Shown here: positions 9,076 through 17,231 of the stretch, one piece after another
Numbering within the stretch: position 1 is the stretch's first letter
Layout of the letters: each line of letters starts with the position of its first letter
Source: Flavobacterium marginilacus
GTDB lineage: Bacteria > Bacteroidota > Bacteroidia > Flavobacteriales > Flavobacteriaceae
Length of the DNA: 64,000 nt
Assembly (NCBI RefSeq): GCF_026870155.1
Contig: NZ_CP113975.1
Coordinates: 1,860,001 to 1,924,000 of the forward strand
Direction: 5' to 3'
Notes under the pieces: generated by a model
Told to the model about the DNA's origin: nothing
The model's database searches: none
Seen by the model: only the letters and a program-made list of their open reading frames with translations
Translations under genes and position numbers: made by a program

Positions 9076-9588
9076 ATGAGCTTAAAAAAATATATACGTG
9101 ATATTCAAGACTTTCCAAAAGAAGGAATTGTGTTTAAAGATATAACTCCGCTGTTAATTGATCCAAAAGCGCGGAAAGAATGCCTAGAATTAATGGTTTC
9201 ATCAGTAAAAGATAAAAAAATTGATAAGGTAATTGGTGTTGAAAGCCGTGGTTTTTTCTTCGGGATGCTTTTAGCAGAGGAACTAAATGCAGGTTTTGTT
9301 CCGGTAAGGAAGCCTAATAAATTGCCTTTTGATACTATTTCTGCTTCTTATGATTTAGAGTATGGCACCGACACACTTGAAATTCATACTGATGCTATTC
9401 AAAAAGGAGATCGAATTCTTATTCACGACGACGTTTTGGCCACTGGCGGAACTGCAAAAGCGGTCTGCGAACTGGTAGAACAGCTTGGAGGCATTATTGT
9501 GCAGTGTAATTTCCTGATGGAACTCACTTTCTTGAACGGAAGGGAAAAGATAGCCGGAAACGAGATTTTTGCTGCTATGAAGTATTGA
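9076..9588 (+). CDS. apt: Adenine phosphoribosyltransferase
   Basis: A 170-residue cytoplasmic purine-salvage enzyme converting adenine and PRPP to AMP and pyrophosphate. The N-terminus IRDIQDFPKEGIVFKDITPLL is the typical Apt opening; the PRPP-binding loop is ILIHDDVLATGGTAKA (about residues 115-130), and GVESRGFFFG is the conserved flap region. Length matches the family exactly. It stands alone, divergent from the tRNA-Arg gene, with its promoter in the 94 bp between them. Confidence 0.97.
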   Translation: MSLKKYIRDIQDFPKEGIVFKDITPLLIDPKARKECLELMVSSVKDKKIDKVIGVESRGFFFGMLLAEELNAGFVPVRKPNKLPFDTISASYDLEYGTDTLEIHTDAIQKGDRILIHDDVLATGGTAKAVCELVEQLGGIIVQCNFLMELTFLNGREKIAGNEIFAAMKY

Positions 9589-9689
9589 TTGTTTAAAGTT
9601 GTTCAATTTGTGTTTAAGGTTATTTTAGCAGTATTTTTTAATAACTCTAAACCTTAAACTTTTAAACCATTTTAAACTAACCAAAATCT

Positions 9690-9830
9690 TCAGTGAAGAG
9701 CTCTCGTGGTTACATAATATCGATACCCAATAATAGCCATTTGCCATTTTTTGGCTTTGGATATATCGAGTCTCTGCTTGGTGAAGCTTGGTAAAATAAG
9801 TTTGTTGATTTTGGCTAGAATTTTAAACAT
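9690..9830 (-). CDS. Conserved small basic protein (46 aa)
   Basis: A 46-codon frame that starts with ATG at 9830 and stops at 9690. The product MFKILAKINKLILPSFTKQ continues with RLDISKAKKWQMAIIGYRYY and is rich in Lys/Arg with an amphipathic start. I remember near-identical short proteins of unknown role in Flavobacterium genomes (sometimes labelled SsrA-binding protein without real SmpB similarity), so I consider it a real gene. It lies between apt and a terminator on the opposite strand to apt. Confidence 0.65.
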   Translation of the reverse strand: MFKILAKINKLILPSFTKQRLDISKAKKWQMAIIGYRYYVTTRALH

Positions 9831-9851
9831 AGTTTTTTTTCAAAGGTATAA

Positions 9852-9884
9852 AAAAAGACGGTCTTGATGAATGACCGTCTTTCT
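9852..9884. terminator. Terminator after the M56 peptidase gene
   Basis: A 10-bp stem AAAGACGGTC (9854-9863) with GACCGTCTTT (9873-9882), nine-base loop, and a T run on the minus strand. It lies 28 bp beyond the stop of the minus-strand M56 gene. Confidence 0.8.
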
Positions 9885-9909
9885 GCTGTTTTCTATTTTA
9901 GAAAAACTA

Positions 9910-11793
9910 TTATTTTTTTTCTTTCTCTATTTTTGATGTGTATTCTTCCATTTGTTTGTCAAAAACTTTCATTTTCTCATTGAAAACTTCCATTTCTTTA
10001 TTGAAAGGTTCCATTTGTTTGTCAAATTCTGCCATTTGTTTATCGAAGGCTTCCATTTGTGGTTCGATTTTTTTCATTTTGGCGTCAAATTCATCCATTT
10101 GTTTTTCAAATTCTTTCCATGCTTTTTTGTCACCATGAATAGGATCACCTTTTGGAGCTCTTGGTGCTTTTGGCATTACCGGAGGAACAGGATGTTTAAA
10201 TTTCATGACTGGAGGAGTAGGAGGGGCAGGGGGAACTGGCATATTTTTTTCTTGATAATACGTTCCGTTTTTTGTGGTAATCCTCATTCCTTTTTTTCCA
10301 AAATTATTAGTGACATCTATTCTGTCAATAGAACCTTGATCTAATTGATCTAATTCATTTTGAGAGACTTTTTTTCCATTGATGTAAATCTCATCCATGT
10401 CACCAATTTTGTGATAGTCTTTTGTAATTATTCGGATCTCTTTTTTTTCATCGTTTTTGATGACATTTACAGTAGCTATTTCATTTGGATCTAACGCATC
10501 CATTGCAGCTTTTTCTGATTTTTTCTCATTAATATAAATTTGAGTGTCGGCTGGAATTGGTGCATTAGGAGCCACAATTTTACTTGTTGAAACTACTTTG
10601 TCTATTGATTTATCGTCTTCTTCAATAAAATTGATATTTAATTTTCCGTTTGAATCTTTGGTTATAACTATTCCAAATGGTTTGATAGCTTCGGAACTGT
10701 TTACATTTCTGTTATTAGAAATTTCATTGCCTTTTTTTAATTCAACAGTTATTGCTGTCAGTTCATTGTCTGCATTTCTTTTTGTATTCGAAAAAAGAAC
10801 GCTTACACCGTAATTTTTGGAGATTGTTGCGGCTTTTTCTTTTAATTCGGTTTCAGTTGTGTTTTTGGTGATTTTATAAATATCAACATCCTCGGAGGCT
10901 GCTTGCGCTGCTTTTGGAGTCACATTTTTCTCCTTTGCAATAACTTCCATTTGGAATAAAAACACAAAGGCAATTAAAGCCGGAAGTATAAGTACGTACT
11001 TCCAGGAATTCGATTTTTTTGATTGATTTTTGTTTAACATAACGATTCGTTTTTTGATTAATGATTGATAAAAATGATTGGTAAGCACAACACCATTTTC
11101 ATGGGCTGTTATTTTTAAAAGCGTCAATTGATACGCTTTTTTGTCGGAAATATTTTTAGACGCTTCGCAGTCAGCGATGAATTCCAAGTTTTGCAGAATG
11201 GCTTTTTTGTACAGCCACATAAAAGGATTGAACCAAAACAGAATGCAGAAGAAACGCGTGATTAAAACGTCTATCGTGTGGTACTGCTCACTATGTACTT
11301 TTTCGTGTTCCAGAATACTTTCCATTTCGGCTTTGCTGTACAGTGATGAGTTGTAAACAATGGTGTTGAAATAGGAAAACGGAGCAATATTTTCTTTTAG
11401 GTCAATGAATTTATGGTCTGCCTGCTGATGCGGAGTTTTACTTTTTAAAACACGATTTAGGTTATAAAAGTCCAATGCAAACTGAACTAGAAACAATGCT
11501 ATTCCAATTGTATAAGCAATTGCGAGAACGAGATACCAGTTGATTTCAAAACTTTCTTTCTGAGCCGGTCTCATTGGAAGTCTGGACCAATCAAAATTGG
11601 CTGGCGTTGGCTCAACCCAGACAATAGTGGTGAAAACTATCCACGGCAAAATTAACGACGTGAACAATCCTGCCAAAAGATACCAGCGGTTTGCTGTAAA
11701 AAAAGTCTCTTTTCGCAGCAGGAAATGGTAAGCGATATAGAATAGTGCTATCAGCCCGCTTGATTTTACAATATATAGGAATAGTGTTTCCAT
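9910..11793 (-). CDS. BlaR1/MecR1-like M56 family metallopeptidase with a heptad-repeat tail
   Basis: A 627-residue membrane protein. Residues 1-115 hold three or four membrane segments; the zinc motif HEKVH is at 163-167 with the downstream FIADCEASK, as in M56 sensor proteases, and another membrane helix follows at about 267-285. The C-terminal half is extracytoplasmic, has repeats of INxKK(V/S)S type, a Pro-rich segment (about 515-550), and ends in some seven copies of an FDKQMEEF-like unit (about 560-627) likely to form a coiled coil. BlaR-type proteins cleave or trigger cleavage of the paired BlaI repressor; the BlaI-like gene is 4 bp upstream. The signal is unknown: no penicillin-binding domain is present. 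Confidence 0.88.
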   Translation of the reverse strand: METLFLYIVKSSGLIALFYIAYHFLLRKETFFTANRWYLLAGLFTSLILPWIVFTTIVWVEPTPANFDWSRLPMRPAQKESFEINWYLVLAIAYTIGIALFLVQFALDFYNLNRVLKSKTPHQQADHKFIDLKENIAPFSYFNTIVYNSSLYSKAEMESILEHEKVHSEQYHTIDVLITRFFCILFWFNPFMWLYKKAILQNLEFIADCEASKNISDKKAYQLTLLKITAHENGVVLTNHFYQSLIKKRIVMLNKNQSKKSNSWKYVLILPALIAFVFLFQMEVIAKEKNVTPKAAQAASEDVDIYKITKNTTETELKEKAATISKNYGVSVLFSNTKRNADNELTAITVELKKGNEISNNRNVNSSEAIKPFGIVITKDSNGKLNINFIEEDDKSIDKVVSTSKIVAPNAPIPADTQIYINEKKSEKAAMDALDPNEIATVNVIKNDEKKEIRIITKDYHKIGDMDEIYINGKKVSQNELDQLDQGSIDRIDVTNNFGKKGMRITTKNGTYYQEKNMPVPPAPPTPPVMKFKHPVPPVMPKAPRAPKGDPIHGDKKAWKEFEKQMDEFDAKMKKIEPQMEAFDKQMAEFDKQMEPFNKEMEVFNEKMKVFDKQMEEYTSKIEKEKK

Positions 11794-11797
11794 AGGG

Positions 11798-12157
11798 TTA
11801 TTGTTTTTGCTCGATCATAGATAGGATTTCTCGTAATTCGGCTGCCGAGATTTTCTCTTCTTTAGCAAAAAAGGAGACCATGTTTTTGTAAGAGCTGTTA
11901 AAATAATTATCGATTGCCGTACTCATAAAGCCTTTGCGGTAATCCTCAAGGCTTACAATTGGGAAATATTGATGGGTATTTCCAAAGGCATTGTGATTGA
12001 CATATCCTTTTTCTTCCAGATTGCGGATTATCGTAGACAGCGTATTGTAATGAGGCTGATCTTCGGTGATTTCGGCCATTACTTCTTTTACAAAAGCTTT
12101 TTTGAGCTTCCATAAAATATGCATGATTTCTTCTTCTTTGTTCGTTAATTTTTGCAT
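11798..12157 (-). CDS. BlaI/MecI/CopY-family repressor
   Basis: A 119-residue winged-helix repressor. The N-terminal half has LTNKEEEIMHILWKLKKAFV and HYNTLSTIIRNLEEKGYV, the characteristic BlaI recognition helix region, and the C-terminal helices form the dimer domain. It is the first gene of a two-gene operon with the M56 membrane protease 4 bp downstream. Three evenly spaced dyads immediately upstream are its likely operators, implying autoregulation. Target genes beyond this operon are not visible. Confidence 0.92.
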   Translation of the reverse strand: MQKLTNKEEEIMHILWKLKKAFVKEVMAEITEDQPHYNTLSTIIRNLEEKGYVNHNAFGNTHQYFPIVSLEDYRKGFMSTAIDNYFNSSYKNMVSFFAKEEKISAAELREILSMIEQKQ

Positions 12158-12182
12158 GATGATTTAATTTGAAGCAAACATA

Positions 12183-12239
12183 CAACTATATTTATAGTTG
12201 TCAAACTATAAATATAGTTATTTAACTAAAATTTTAGTT
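12183..12239. promoter_or_regulatory. Three operator-like dyads, 20-bp spaced, upstream of the BlaI-like gene
   Basis: Three palindromes of the form AACTA-N6-TAGTT start at 12184, 12204 and 12224, each 16 bp long and exactly 20 bp apart: AACTATATTTATAGTT, AACTATAAATATAGTT and AACTAAAATTTTAGTT. The first lies 26 bp from the repressor start codon. The regular spacing of about two helical turns fits cooperative binding of dimers of the adjacent repressor. Confidence 0.8.
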
Positions 12240-12240
12240 T

Positions 12241-12535
12241 TTTATTGTTTTTACTGGAATCACGTTGATTATCGACAGAAAATTAGAATAATTTAAATTA
12301 CCGAACTGTGTTTCAAAAAATATCTTTAGAAGTAGAACTGCTGTTTTTTTGCGTGAGGGGATAGAAGTCAATGCCAGTATATTAAAAGGTTTTTGATTTC
12401 AGATTTTTATGCTGATGAAATAGAAAGGCTGCTATTTTTCAAGAACTCATACATCTAAAATCAAAAATCGTTAATCAGAATTCTTCAATCAAATCATCGT
12501 TTAATCCTTAACTTAATGAGTTCATGCTCTGATGA
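12241..12535. other. Intergenic region, no gene seen
   Basis: AT-rich spacer between the BlaI operators and the MFS gene. The only structure seen is a loose inverted repeat around 12391-12407 and 12447-12467 (TTTTTGATTT-type arms), which could act as a weak terminator. No frame with family features. Confidence 0.5.
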
Positions 12536-13753
12536 TTATTTTTTTTCGCTGCGTATCATTTTATTGAGCCAAAAACAGCAAAGTAGCGATAGCGCTCCCA
12601 AGGTTCCCATTACAAACCAATTGACCTGATAGTTATAATGTGCAATGATTTCCAGACCCGTTTTGGAACTGACAATATGTGCCAGACTGAAGCTCATGGT
12701 ATAATAACCCATATATTTTCCTTCCTGGCCTTTTGGCGCGCGGTTGAGAGCAACTGCATTGACAAATGGAAACGAAAATATTTCTCCAAATGTGAGCAGG
12801 ATGATACTGATTATCAAAATGCTAACCCAAGAATCGAGCAGCAAAATGTAATAGCCAAGAGTAATGAATAAAGAACCTATTGCAATGCTTTTGATTTTAT
12901 TAGTTTTTCTTCTTTCCAGGGTACTTACGATGGGCATTTCTAATAGAAAAACTAATAATCCGTTGATGGAAAGCAGTATTCCGGTCTGAAATTCGGTCAG
13001 TCCGAATTTTTCATTGTGATATAATGGCAAAGTCGAGAATATTTGAAGGAAAACCATAAAGGTTACAAAGCTGATAAAGAGCAGTAACCAAAAAGGCTTG
13101 TCTTTAAAAATTGATTTTGATGCGCTTGTTACTACATTATCTTCAGCAATTGCTGGGATTTTCTTTTTCTCTTTGATACAGAAAGCAAATATCAATATAG
13201 CAATTATACACGTACTTCCGTCAACCCAAAACAGCCCTTGATAACCCATTCCTATGATAATCAATCCTCCTAAAGCAGGACCGGCAGTAAATCCGAGATT
13301 CACCGCCAAACGTACTAAAGAAAGTGCACGAACCCGGTTTTCGGGTTTTGCATATACGCTTAGCGATACAAACATTGCAGGGCGAAACATGTCAGAAATT
13401 GCCATAATAATAAACATCCCAAAGCATAATCCCCAGAACGTTGTGATGTACTGCAGCAGAATAAATAAAATTCCACTAGTAAAAAGGCTGAAAATCATTA
13501 TTTTATAAAAACCAATTTTATCACTCAATTTACCCCCGATCCAAGAACCCAGCATAGAACCCAAACCAAATGCGACCATTATCCAGCCCACTTCACCATA
13601 AGTGAAATTCAAATCTTCTTTCAAATATTTGGATAAAAAAGGCAGCACCATAGTACCGGCTCTATTGATAAAAGTGATTAACGTCAGTATCCAGACTTCG
13701 CGCGAGAAGCCTTTGAAATTATTGACATATCGGCCTAAAGCAGTTTTTAGCAT
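12536..13753 (-). CDS. MFS transporter, probable multidrug/metabolite exporter
   Basis: A 405-residue major facilitator with 12 predicted membrane segments. The loop between helices 2 and 3 has the MFS signature GSWIGGKLSDKIGFYK (about residues 72-87), and helix 5 carries the glycine-rich ARLAVNLGFTAGPALGG type pattern of drug:H+ antiporters. Monocistronic, flanked by intergenic spacers on both sides. Substrate not predictable. Confidence 0.85.
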   Translation of the reverse strand: MLKTALGRYVNNFKGFSREVWILTLITFINRAGTMVLPFLSKYLKEDLNFTYGEVGWIMVAFGLGSMLGSWIGGKLSDKIGFYKIMIFSLFTSGILFILLQYITTFWGLCFGMFIIMAISDMFRPAMFVSLSVYAKPENRVRALSLVRLAVNLGFTAGPALGGLIIIGMGYQGLFWVDGSTCIIAILIFAFCIKEKKKIPAIAEDNVVTSASKSIFKDKPFWLLLFISFVTFMVFLQIFSTLPLYHNEKFGLTEFQTGILLSINGLLVFLLEMPIVSTLERRKTNKIKSIAIGSLFITLGYYILLLDSWVSILIISIILLTFGEIFSFPFVNAVALNRAPKGQEGKYMGYYTMSFSLAHIVSSKTGLEIIAHYNYQVNWFVMGTLGALSLLCCFWLNKMIRSEKK

Positions 13754-14080
13754 CTTAAAATTTGAGTTTTTTCAAAGATAAACCTTATATAATTAACCGC
13801 AAAGAGCACAATGTAGATCATCTGACTTTGTATTTATTCCGGTTTGTTTGCACGGCATTCGCTTTTAAAAGTCTCTGACACGAATTACACTAATTTGCAC
13901 GAATTAAGATTACTATTTAAATACACAAAATATTCGAAACTGTAAAAAATTTGTAAAATTTGGTTTCAATTTTGATAAGAATTAGGGTTTATTTTTTTTA
14001 AATGCGACTGCCGTGGTTCGTTTGTGCTTAATTTTTTTAGGTATATTATTTTAAACTATTTTTGTCTAAAATTTAAAATT
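13754..14080. other. Intergenic region with a degenerate Flavobacterium repeat
   Basis: Divergent promoter region between the MFS and DUF1684 genes. Around 13874-13910 it holds CACGAATTACACTAATTTGC followed by ACGAATTAAG, short ACGAATT repeats that I recognise as a recurring intergenic element in Flavobacterium. No gene seen. Confidence 0.45.
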
Positions 14081-14683
14081 ATGAGAGCAGTATTGACTTT
14101 GGTGTTATTGGCACTGTGTACTTTTGGTTTTGGCCAAGAAAAATTTGACGTGACGGCTGTCCAGAAATTTCAGAAAGAACTAAATACCGAATATGCTGAT
14201 GCAAAGACAAGTCCATTGAATACTGAGGATTTGGCAAAATTCAAGTCCTTGGATTTTTATCCAATAAATGAAAAAGCTTTTGTAGTCGCTAAATTTATCC
14301 GTACCAAAGACGAAAAACCTTTTAAAATGCCTGCTTCCGGTTCAATAAAACAGATTTATGTGAAATACGGCGAAGCTCATTTTGTAATGGACGGAAAAGA
14401 ACTGAAACTGAATATTTACCGCAATATTGAACTTTCTAAAAGAGAAGAATATAAAGACCACCTGTTTTTACCTTTTTCCGATTTGACTTCGGGTAAAGAG
14501 AGTTACATAGGCGGGAAATACATTGATTTGAAAATTCCGGCAGGAAATACAATTGTGATCGATTTTAATCTTTCGTACAACCCGTATTGTGCTTACAGTC
14601 ACAATTATTCCTGTCCAAAAGTCCCGCTTGAAAACGATTTGGCTATCGAAATAAAAGCTGGTGTAAAAAAGTTTCACAATTAA
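14081..14683 (+). CDS. DUF1684 domain-containing secreted protein
   Basis: I take ATG 14081 as the start (200 aa) because it opens directly with the signal peptide MRAVLTLVLLALCTFGFGQ; the frame upstream adds 19 unlikely residues. The mature protein matches DUF1684: LDFYPINEKAFVVAKF near the N-terminus, a beta-rich middle, and the C-terminal NPYCAYSHNYSCPKVPLEN block with conserved NPYCAY and CP. The function of the family is not known. Its stop overlaps the start of the TatD gene by one base (TAATG), so the two are translationally coupled. Confidence 0.85.
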   Translation: MRAVLTLVLLALCTFGFGQEKFDVTAVQKFQKELNTEYADAKTSPLNTEDLAKFKSLDFYPINEKAFVVAKFIRTKDEKPFKMPASGSIKQIYVKYGEAHFVMDGKELKLNIYRNIELSKREEYKDHLFLPFSDLTSGKESYIGGKYIDLKIPAGNTIVIDFNLSYNPYCAYSHNYSCPKVPLENDLAIEIKAGVKKFHN

Positions 14684-15324
14684 TGGAGTTTTTTAATCTC
14701 CATACACACAAATTCACAAACCAAAATTCGGTTCTGGAACTCGTGAACCAATATCCGCAGGAATTTGATGCTTCGATTCCATGTTATTCCATTGGAATTC
14801 ATCCTTGGTATATCAGTCAGGAAAGATTAAAGACTGACTTGGAGCTGATTGAAAGTAAATTGGGAGATTTAAATTGTCTCGCAGTTGGCGAATGCGGATT
14901 AGACAAACGAATCGATAAACCTTTGGATTTACAGCAAATGGTTTTTGAAAAGCAGCTGCTCTTGGCACAAAAATTTAATAAGCCGGTTGTGATTCATTGT
15001 GTGGCCGCTTTTCAGGAAATAATTGCCATAAAGAAAAAAATGAGAATTACCGTTCCAATGATAATTCACGGTTTCTCAAAAAATGAACAAGTTGCCAAGG
15101 AACTTATCGATAACGGATTTTATCTTTCGTTTGGAAAGTTTTTATTGCAAAATCCAAAACTCGAAACTGTTTTTCAAAGTATTCCCAATGACCGTTTTTT
15201 TCTGGAAACTGATACAGTGGAGCAAGGAATCGAAGAAGTATATTCTTTGGCCTCCCGATATAAAAATTGGACTTTGGATGAGCTTAAACAACAAATAAAC
15301 AGTACTTTTGCAGCGGTTTTTTAG
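14683..15324 (+). CDS. TatD-family metal-dependent hydrolase
   Basis: A 213-residue TIM-barrel hydrolase, short for the TatD family (about 255) but with the metal ligands in place: LHTHKF near the N-terminus, GIHPWY, GECGLDKR with the bridging Glu, VVIHCV, IIHGFSKN and LETDT. TatD proteins are Mg-dependent DNases/phosphoesterases; the exact substrate is uncertain. It overlaps the upstream DUF1684 stop by one base and is followed 114 bp later by tcdA. Confidence 0.85.
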   Translation: MEFFNLHTHKFTNQNSVLELVNQYPQEFDASIPCYSIGIHPWYISQERLKTDLELIESKLGDLNCLAVGECGLDKRIDKPLDLQQMVFEKQLLLAQKFNKPVVIHCVAAFQEIIAIKKKMRITVPMIIHGFSKNEQVAKELIDNGFYLSFGKFLLQNPKLETVFQSIPNDRFFLETDTVEQGIEEVYSLASRYKNWTLDELKQQINSTFAAVF

Positions 15325-15438
15325 ATATTATAGTTTTTGGTTTATAGTTGTTGAATATTATTTTAAACAATTAAATAAACAAATTGCCAAAATCAATAAA
15401 CCACAAAGAATAAACTAAGAATAATTAAACAAAAAAAT

Positions 15439-16158
15439 ATGGCAGAGTGGACAGAAAGAGCCGAACTATTATTTAAAAAAGAAGGATTACACAATTTAAA
15501 AAACGCACACGTTTTAGTCGTAGGACTTGGCGGAGTGGGATCTTTTGCTGCTGAATTTTTGGCAAGGGCAGGAGTAGGGACGATGACTATTGTAGACGGA
15601 GATGTGGTGGATATTACCAATATAAACAGACAATTACCAGCTTTGCATTCTACTGTGGGACAGCCAAAAGTAGATGTTGTAGGCGACCGATTAATGGATA
15701 TAAATCCAGAGTTGAATTTAATTCGAGTGAAAGAATTTCTTTCTCCTGAGCGTGCTTACGAGATTGTGACCAAAGAGTATGATTATGCTTTGGACTGTAT
15801 TGACAGTATCACTCCAAAACTGAATCTGATTGTGGGGGCAAAGAAAAAAGGCGTGAAAATTGTTTCAAACATGGGTGCCGGAGGGAAAATGATCGCAAGT
15901 AAAGTAGTTGTGAAAGACATTGGCAAAACGGATGTATGTCCGCTGGCAAAAGTGGTTCGTAAGCGTCTCAAAAAAATGGGTGTGAGCAAAGGAGTAAAAG
16001 CCGTTTTTTCTCTTGAAAAGCCAGATGAAAGCAGTGTAAAAAGAACAGATGGAACCAATTTTAAAAAATCTTTTTACGGAACCAACAGCTATATGCCGGG
16101 ATTATTTGGCCTGCACGCAGCCGAAACCGTGATCCGATATTTGCTTAAAAAAGAATAA
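15439..16158 (+). CDS. tcdA: tRNA threonylcarbamoyladenosine dehydratase
   Basis: A 239-residue ThiF/E1-like protein. The ATP-binding motif GLGGVGSFAAEFLARAGVG is at about residues 30-48, followed by DGDVVDITNINRQ, the adenylation loop. TcdA uses ATP to cyclise t6A at tRNA position 37 to ct6A. The C-terminal DVCPLAKVVRKRLKK block is typical for this clade and separates it from MoeB and ThiF. It is preceded by a short spacer and followed 10 bp later by a HAD gene. Confidence 0.9.
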   Translation: MAEWTERAELLFKKEGLHNLKNAHVLVVGLGGVGSFAAEFLARAGVGTMTIVDGDVVDITNINRQLPALHSTVGQPKVDVVGDRLMDINPELNLIRVKEFLSPERAYEIVTKEYDYALDCIDSITPKLNLIVGAKKKGVKIVSNMGAGGKMIASKVVVKDIGKTDVCPLAKVVRKRLKKMGVSKGVKAVFSLEKPDESSVKRTDGTNFKKSFYGTNSYMPGLFGLHAAETVIRYLLKKE

Positions 16159-16168
16159 ATGGTTTTTT

Positions 16169-16822
16169 ATGATACAAACAGTAATTTTTGATATGGATGG
16201 CGTAATTGTAGATACCGAACTGGTGCACCGTTATGCTTATTACAAACAATTTGGAGAACTTGGGATTGAAGTTCCAGAGGAGATGTACACTTCATTTACA
16301 GGGCTGTCAACCCGCAATACTTTTCAGAAATTAAAAGATCATTATCAGTTAGAACAGGAAGTTGAAGATTTGATTTTGAGAAAGAGATCTATTTTTAATG
16401 ATGCTTTCGACAGTAAAGAAGATTTAGCTTTGCTGGATGGTGTAGAAGATTTAATTAAAGACTTTTATCAAAACGGAATGCAGCTTATTGTGGCTTCATC
16501 GGCATCAAAGGTAACTATAGACAGGGTTTTTAAACGTTTTAATCTGCACCAGTATTTTACGCATATTGTAAGCGGAGAAGATTTTCCAAATTCCAAACCG
16601 CATCCTGCAATTTTCCTGCACGCAGCTTCTTTGTCAACTGCTCCAAAAGAAAACTGCATAGTTATTGAAGACAGTACTAATGGAGTAAAAGCGGCAAAAG
16701 CAGCCGATATTTTTTGCGTTGGTTACAATAGCTTTCATTCTAAAGACCAGGATTTAACTTTGGCAGACGTAGTAGTAAACCATTTTGATGAGCTGAACTT
16801 TGAGATAGTTTCAAACTATTGA
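16169..16822 (+). CDS. HAD-family phosphatase / beta-phosphoglucomutase-like
   Basis: A 217-residue subfamily I HAD hydrolase. Motif I is FDMDGVIVDTE (residues 7-17), motif II is VASSASK, motif III is the Lys in SKPHPAIF, and motif IV is VIEDSTNGVKAAKAA. A helical cap (about 18-80) follows motif I. The motifs fit the beta-phosphoglucomutase/phosphatase group but do not fix the substrate. Starts 10 bp after tcdA. A pseudogene on the opposite strand runs into its 3' end. Confidence 0.86.
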   Translation: MIQTVIFDMDGVIVDTELVHRYAYYKQFGELGIEVPEEMYTSFTGLSTRNTFQKLKDHYQLEQEVEDLILRKRSIFNDAFDSKEDLALLDGVEDLIKDFYQNGMQLIVASSASKVTIDRVFKRFNLHQYFTHIVSGEDFPNSKPHPAIFLHAASLSTAPKENCIVIEDSTNGVKAAKAADIFCVGYNSFHSKDQDLTLADVVVNHFDELNFEIVSNY

Positions 16823-17065
16823 TTCCATTCCGTTTAATCTGAAGAGCAAGCGAGTTTTTATTCTGTGCTTTTTGGATTAAAAAAGTAACAATAGTTGTTC
16901 CTGTATTGATGATGAGCTGCCAAGTTTCACTATAATCAAAAACAGGACCGGTAAGCCCCAAATCAATACAGCCAAAAATACTGCTGTGCTTCCCATTGCT
17001 TTTGATGCTGCAGTGGCAAATGAATCAAATTTACTGATAACCGGATTTGTTTTATGTTTTTTCAA
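16800..17065 (-). pseudogene. Broken low-affinity iron permease family gene
   Basis: Two overlapping minus-strand frames together resemble the small low-affinity iron permease family. The first (from 17065, TTG start) gives KFDSFATAASKAMGSTAVF and a membrane helix; the second resumes one frame over with LTGPVFDYSETWQLIINTGT and TIVTFLIQKAQNKNSLALQI. The switch is near 16965. The family normally has a MVF-type stretch after TIVTFL, missing here, and the end is replaced by unrelated codons that overlap the HAD gene. Frameshift, lost ATG and deletion all point to a decayed gene. Confidence 0.75.
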
Positions 17066-17201
17066 AAGCTTATAAAATTCTTATATTTTGAAATTTTACC
17101 TGCATTATTTTTGGCTTGGATTAAGTTTAATTTTTGATAAAACTGCAATGAAATGGTTTTTGAATTAAGGAAATATTAACATCATTGATTTCTCGAATTT
17201 G

Positions 17202-17209
17202 TAAATTTG
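17202..17209 (+). promoter_or_regulatory. -7 element upstream of the DUF2911 gene
   Basis: TAAATTTG fits the Bacteroidota -7 consensus TAnnTTTG, 22 bp before the ATG at 17232. Confidence 0.4.
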
Positions 17210-17231
17210 AAAAAAAACAAAAAAAACACAT

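Noticed and set aside
9938..10344. Plus-strand frames opposite the M56 tail
   Set aside because: Mirror of the heptad-repeat codons on the other strand; compositional artefact.
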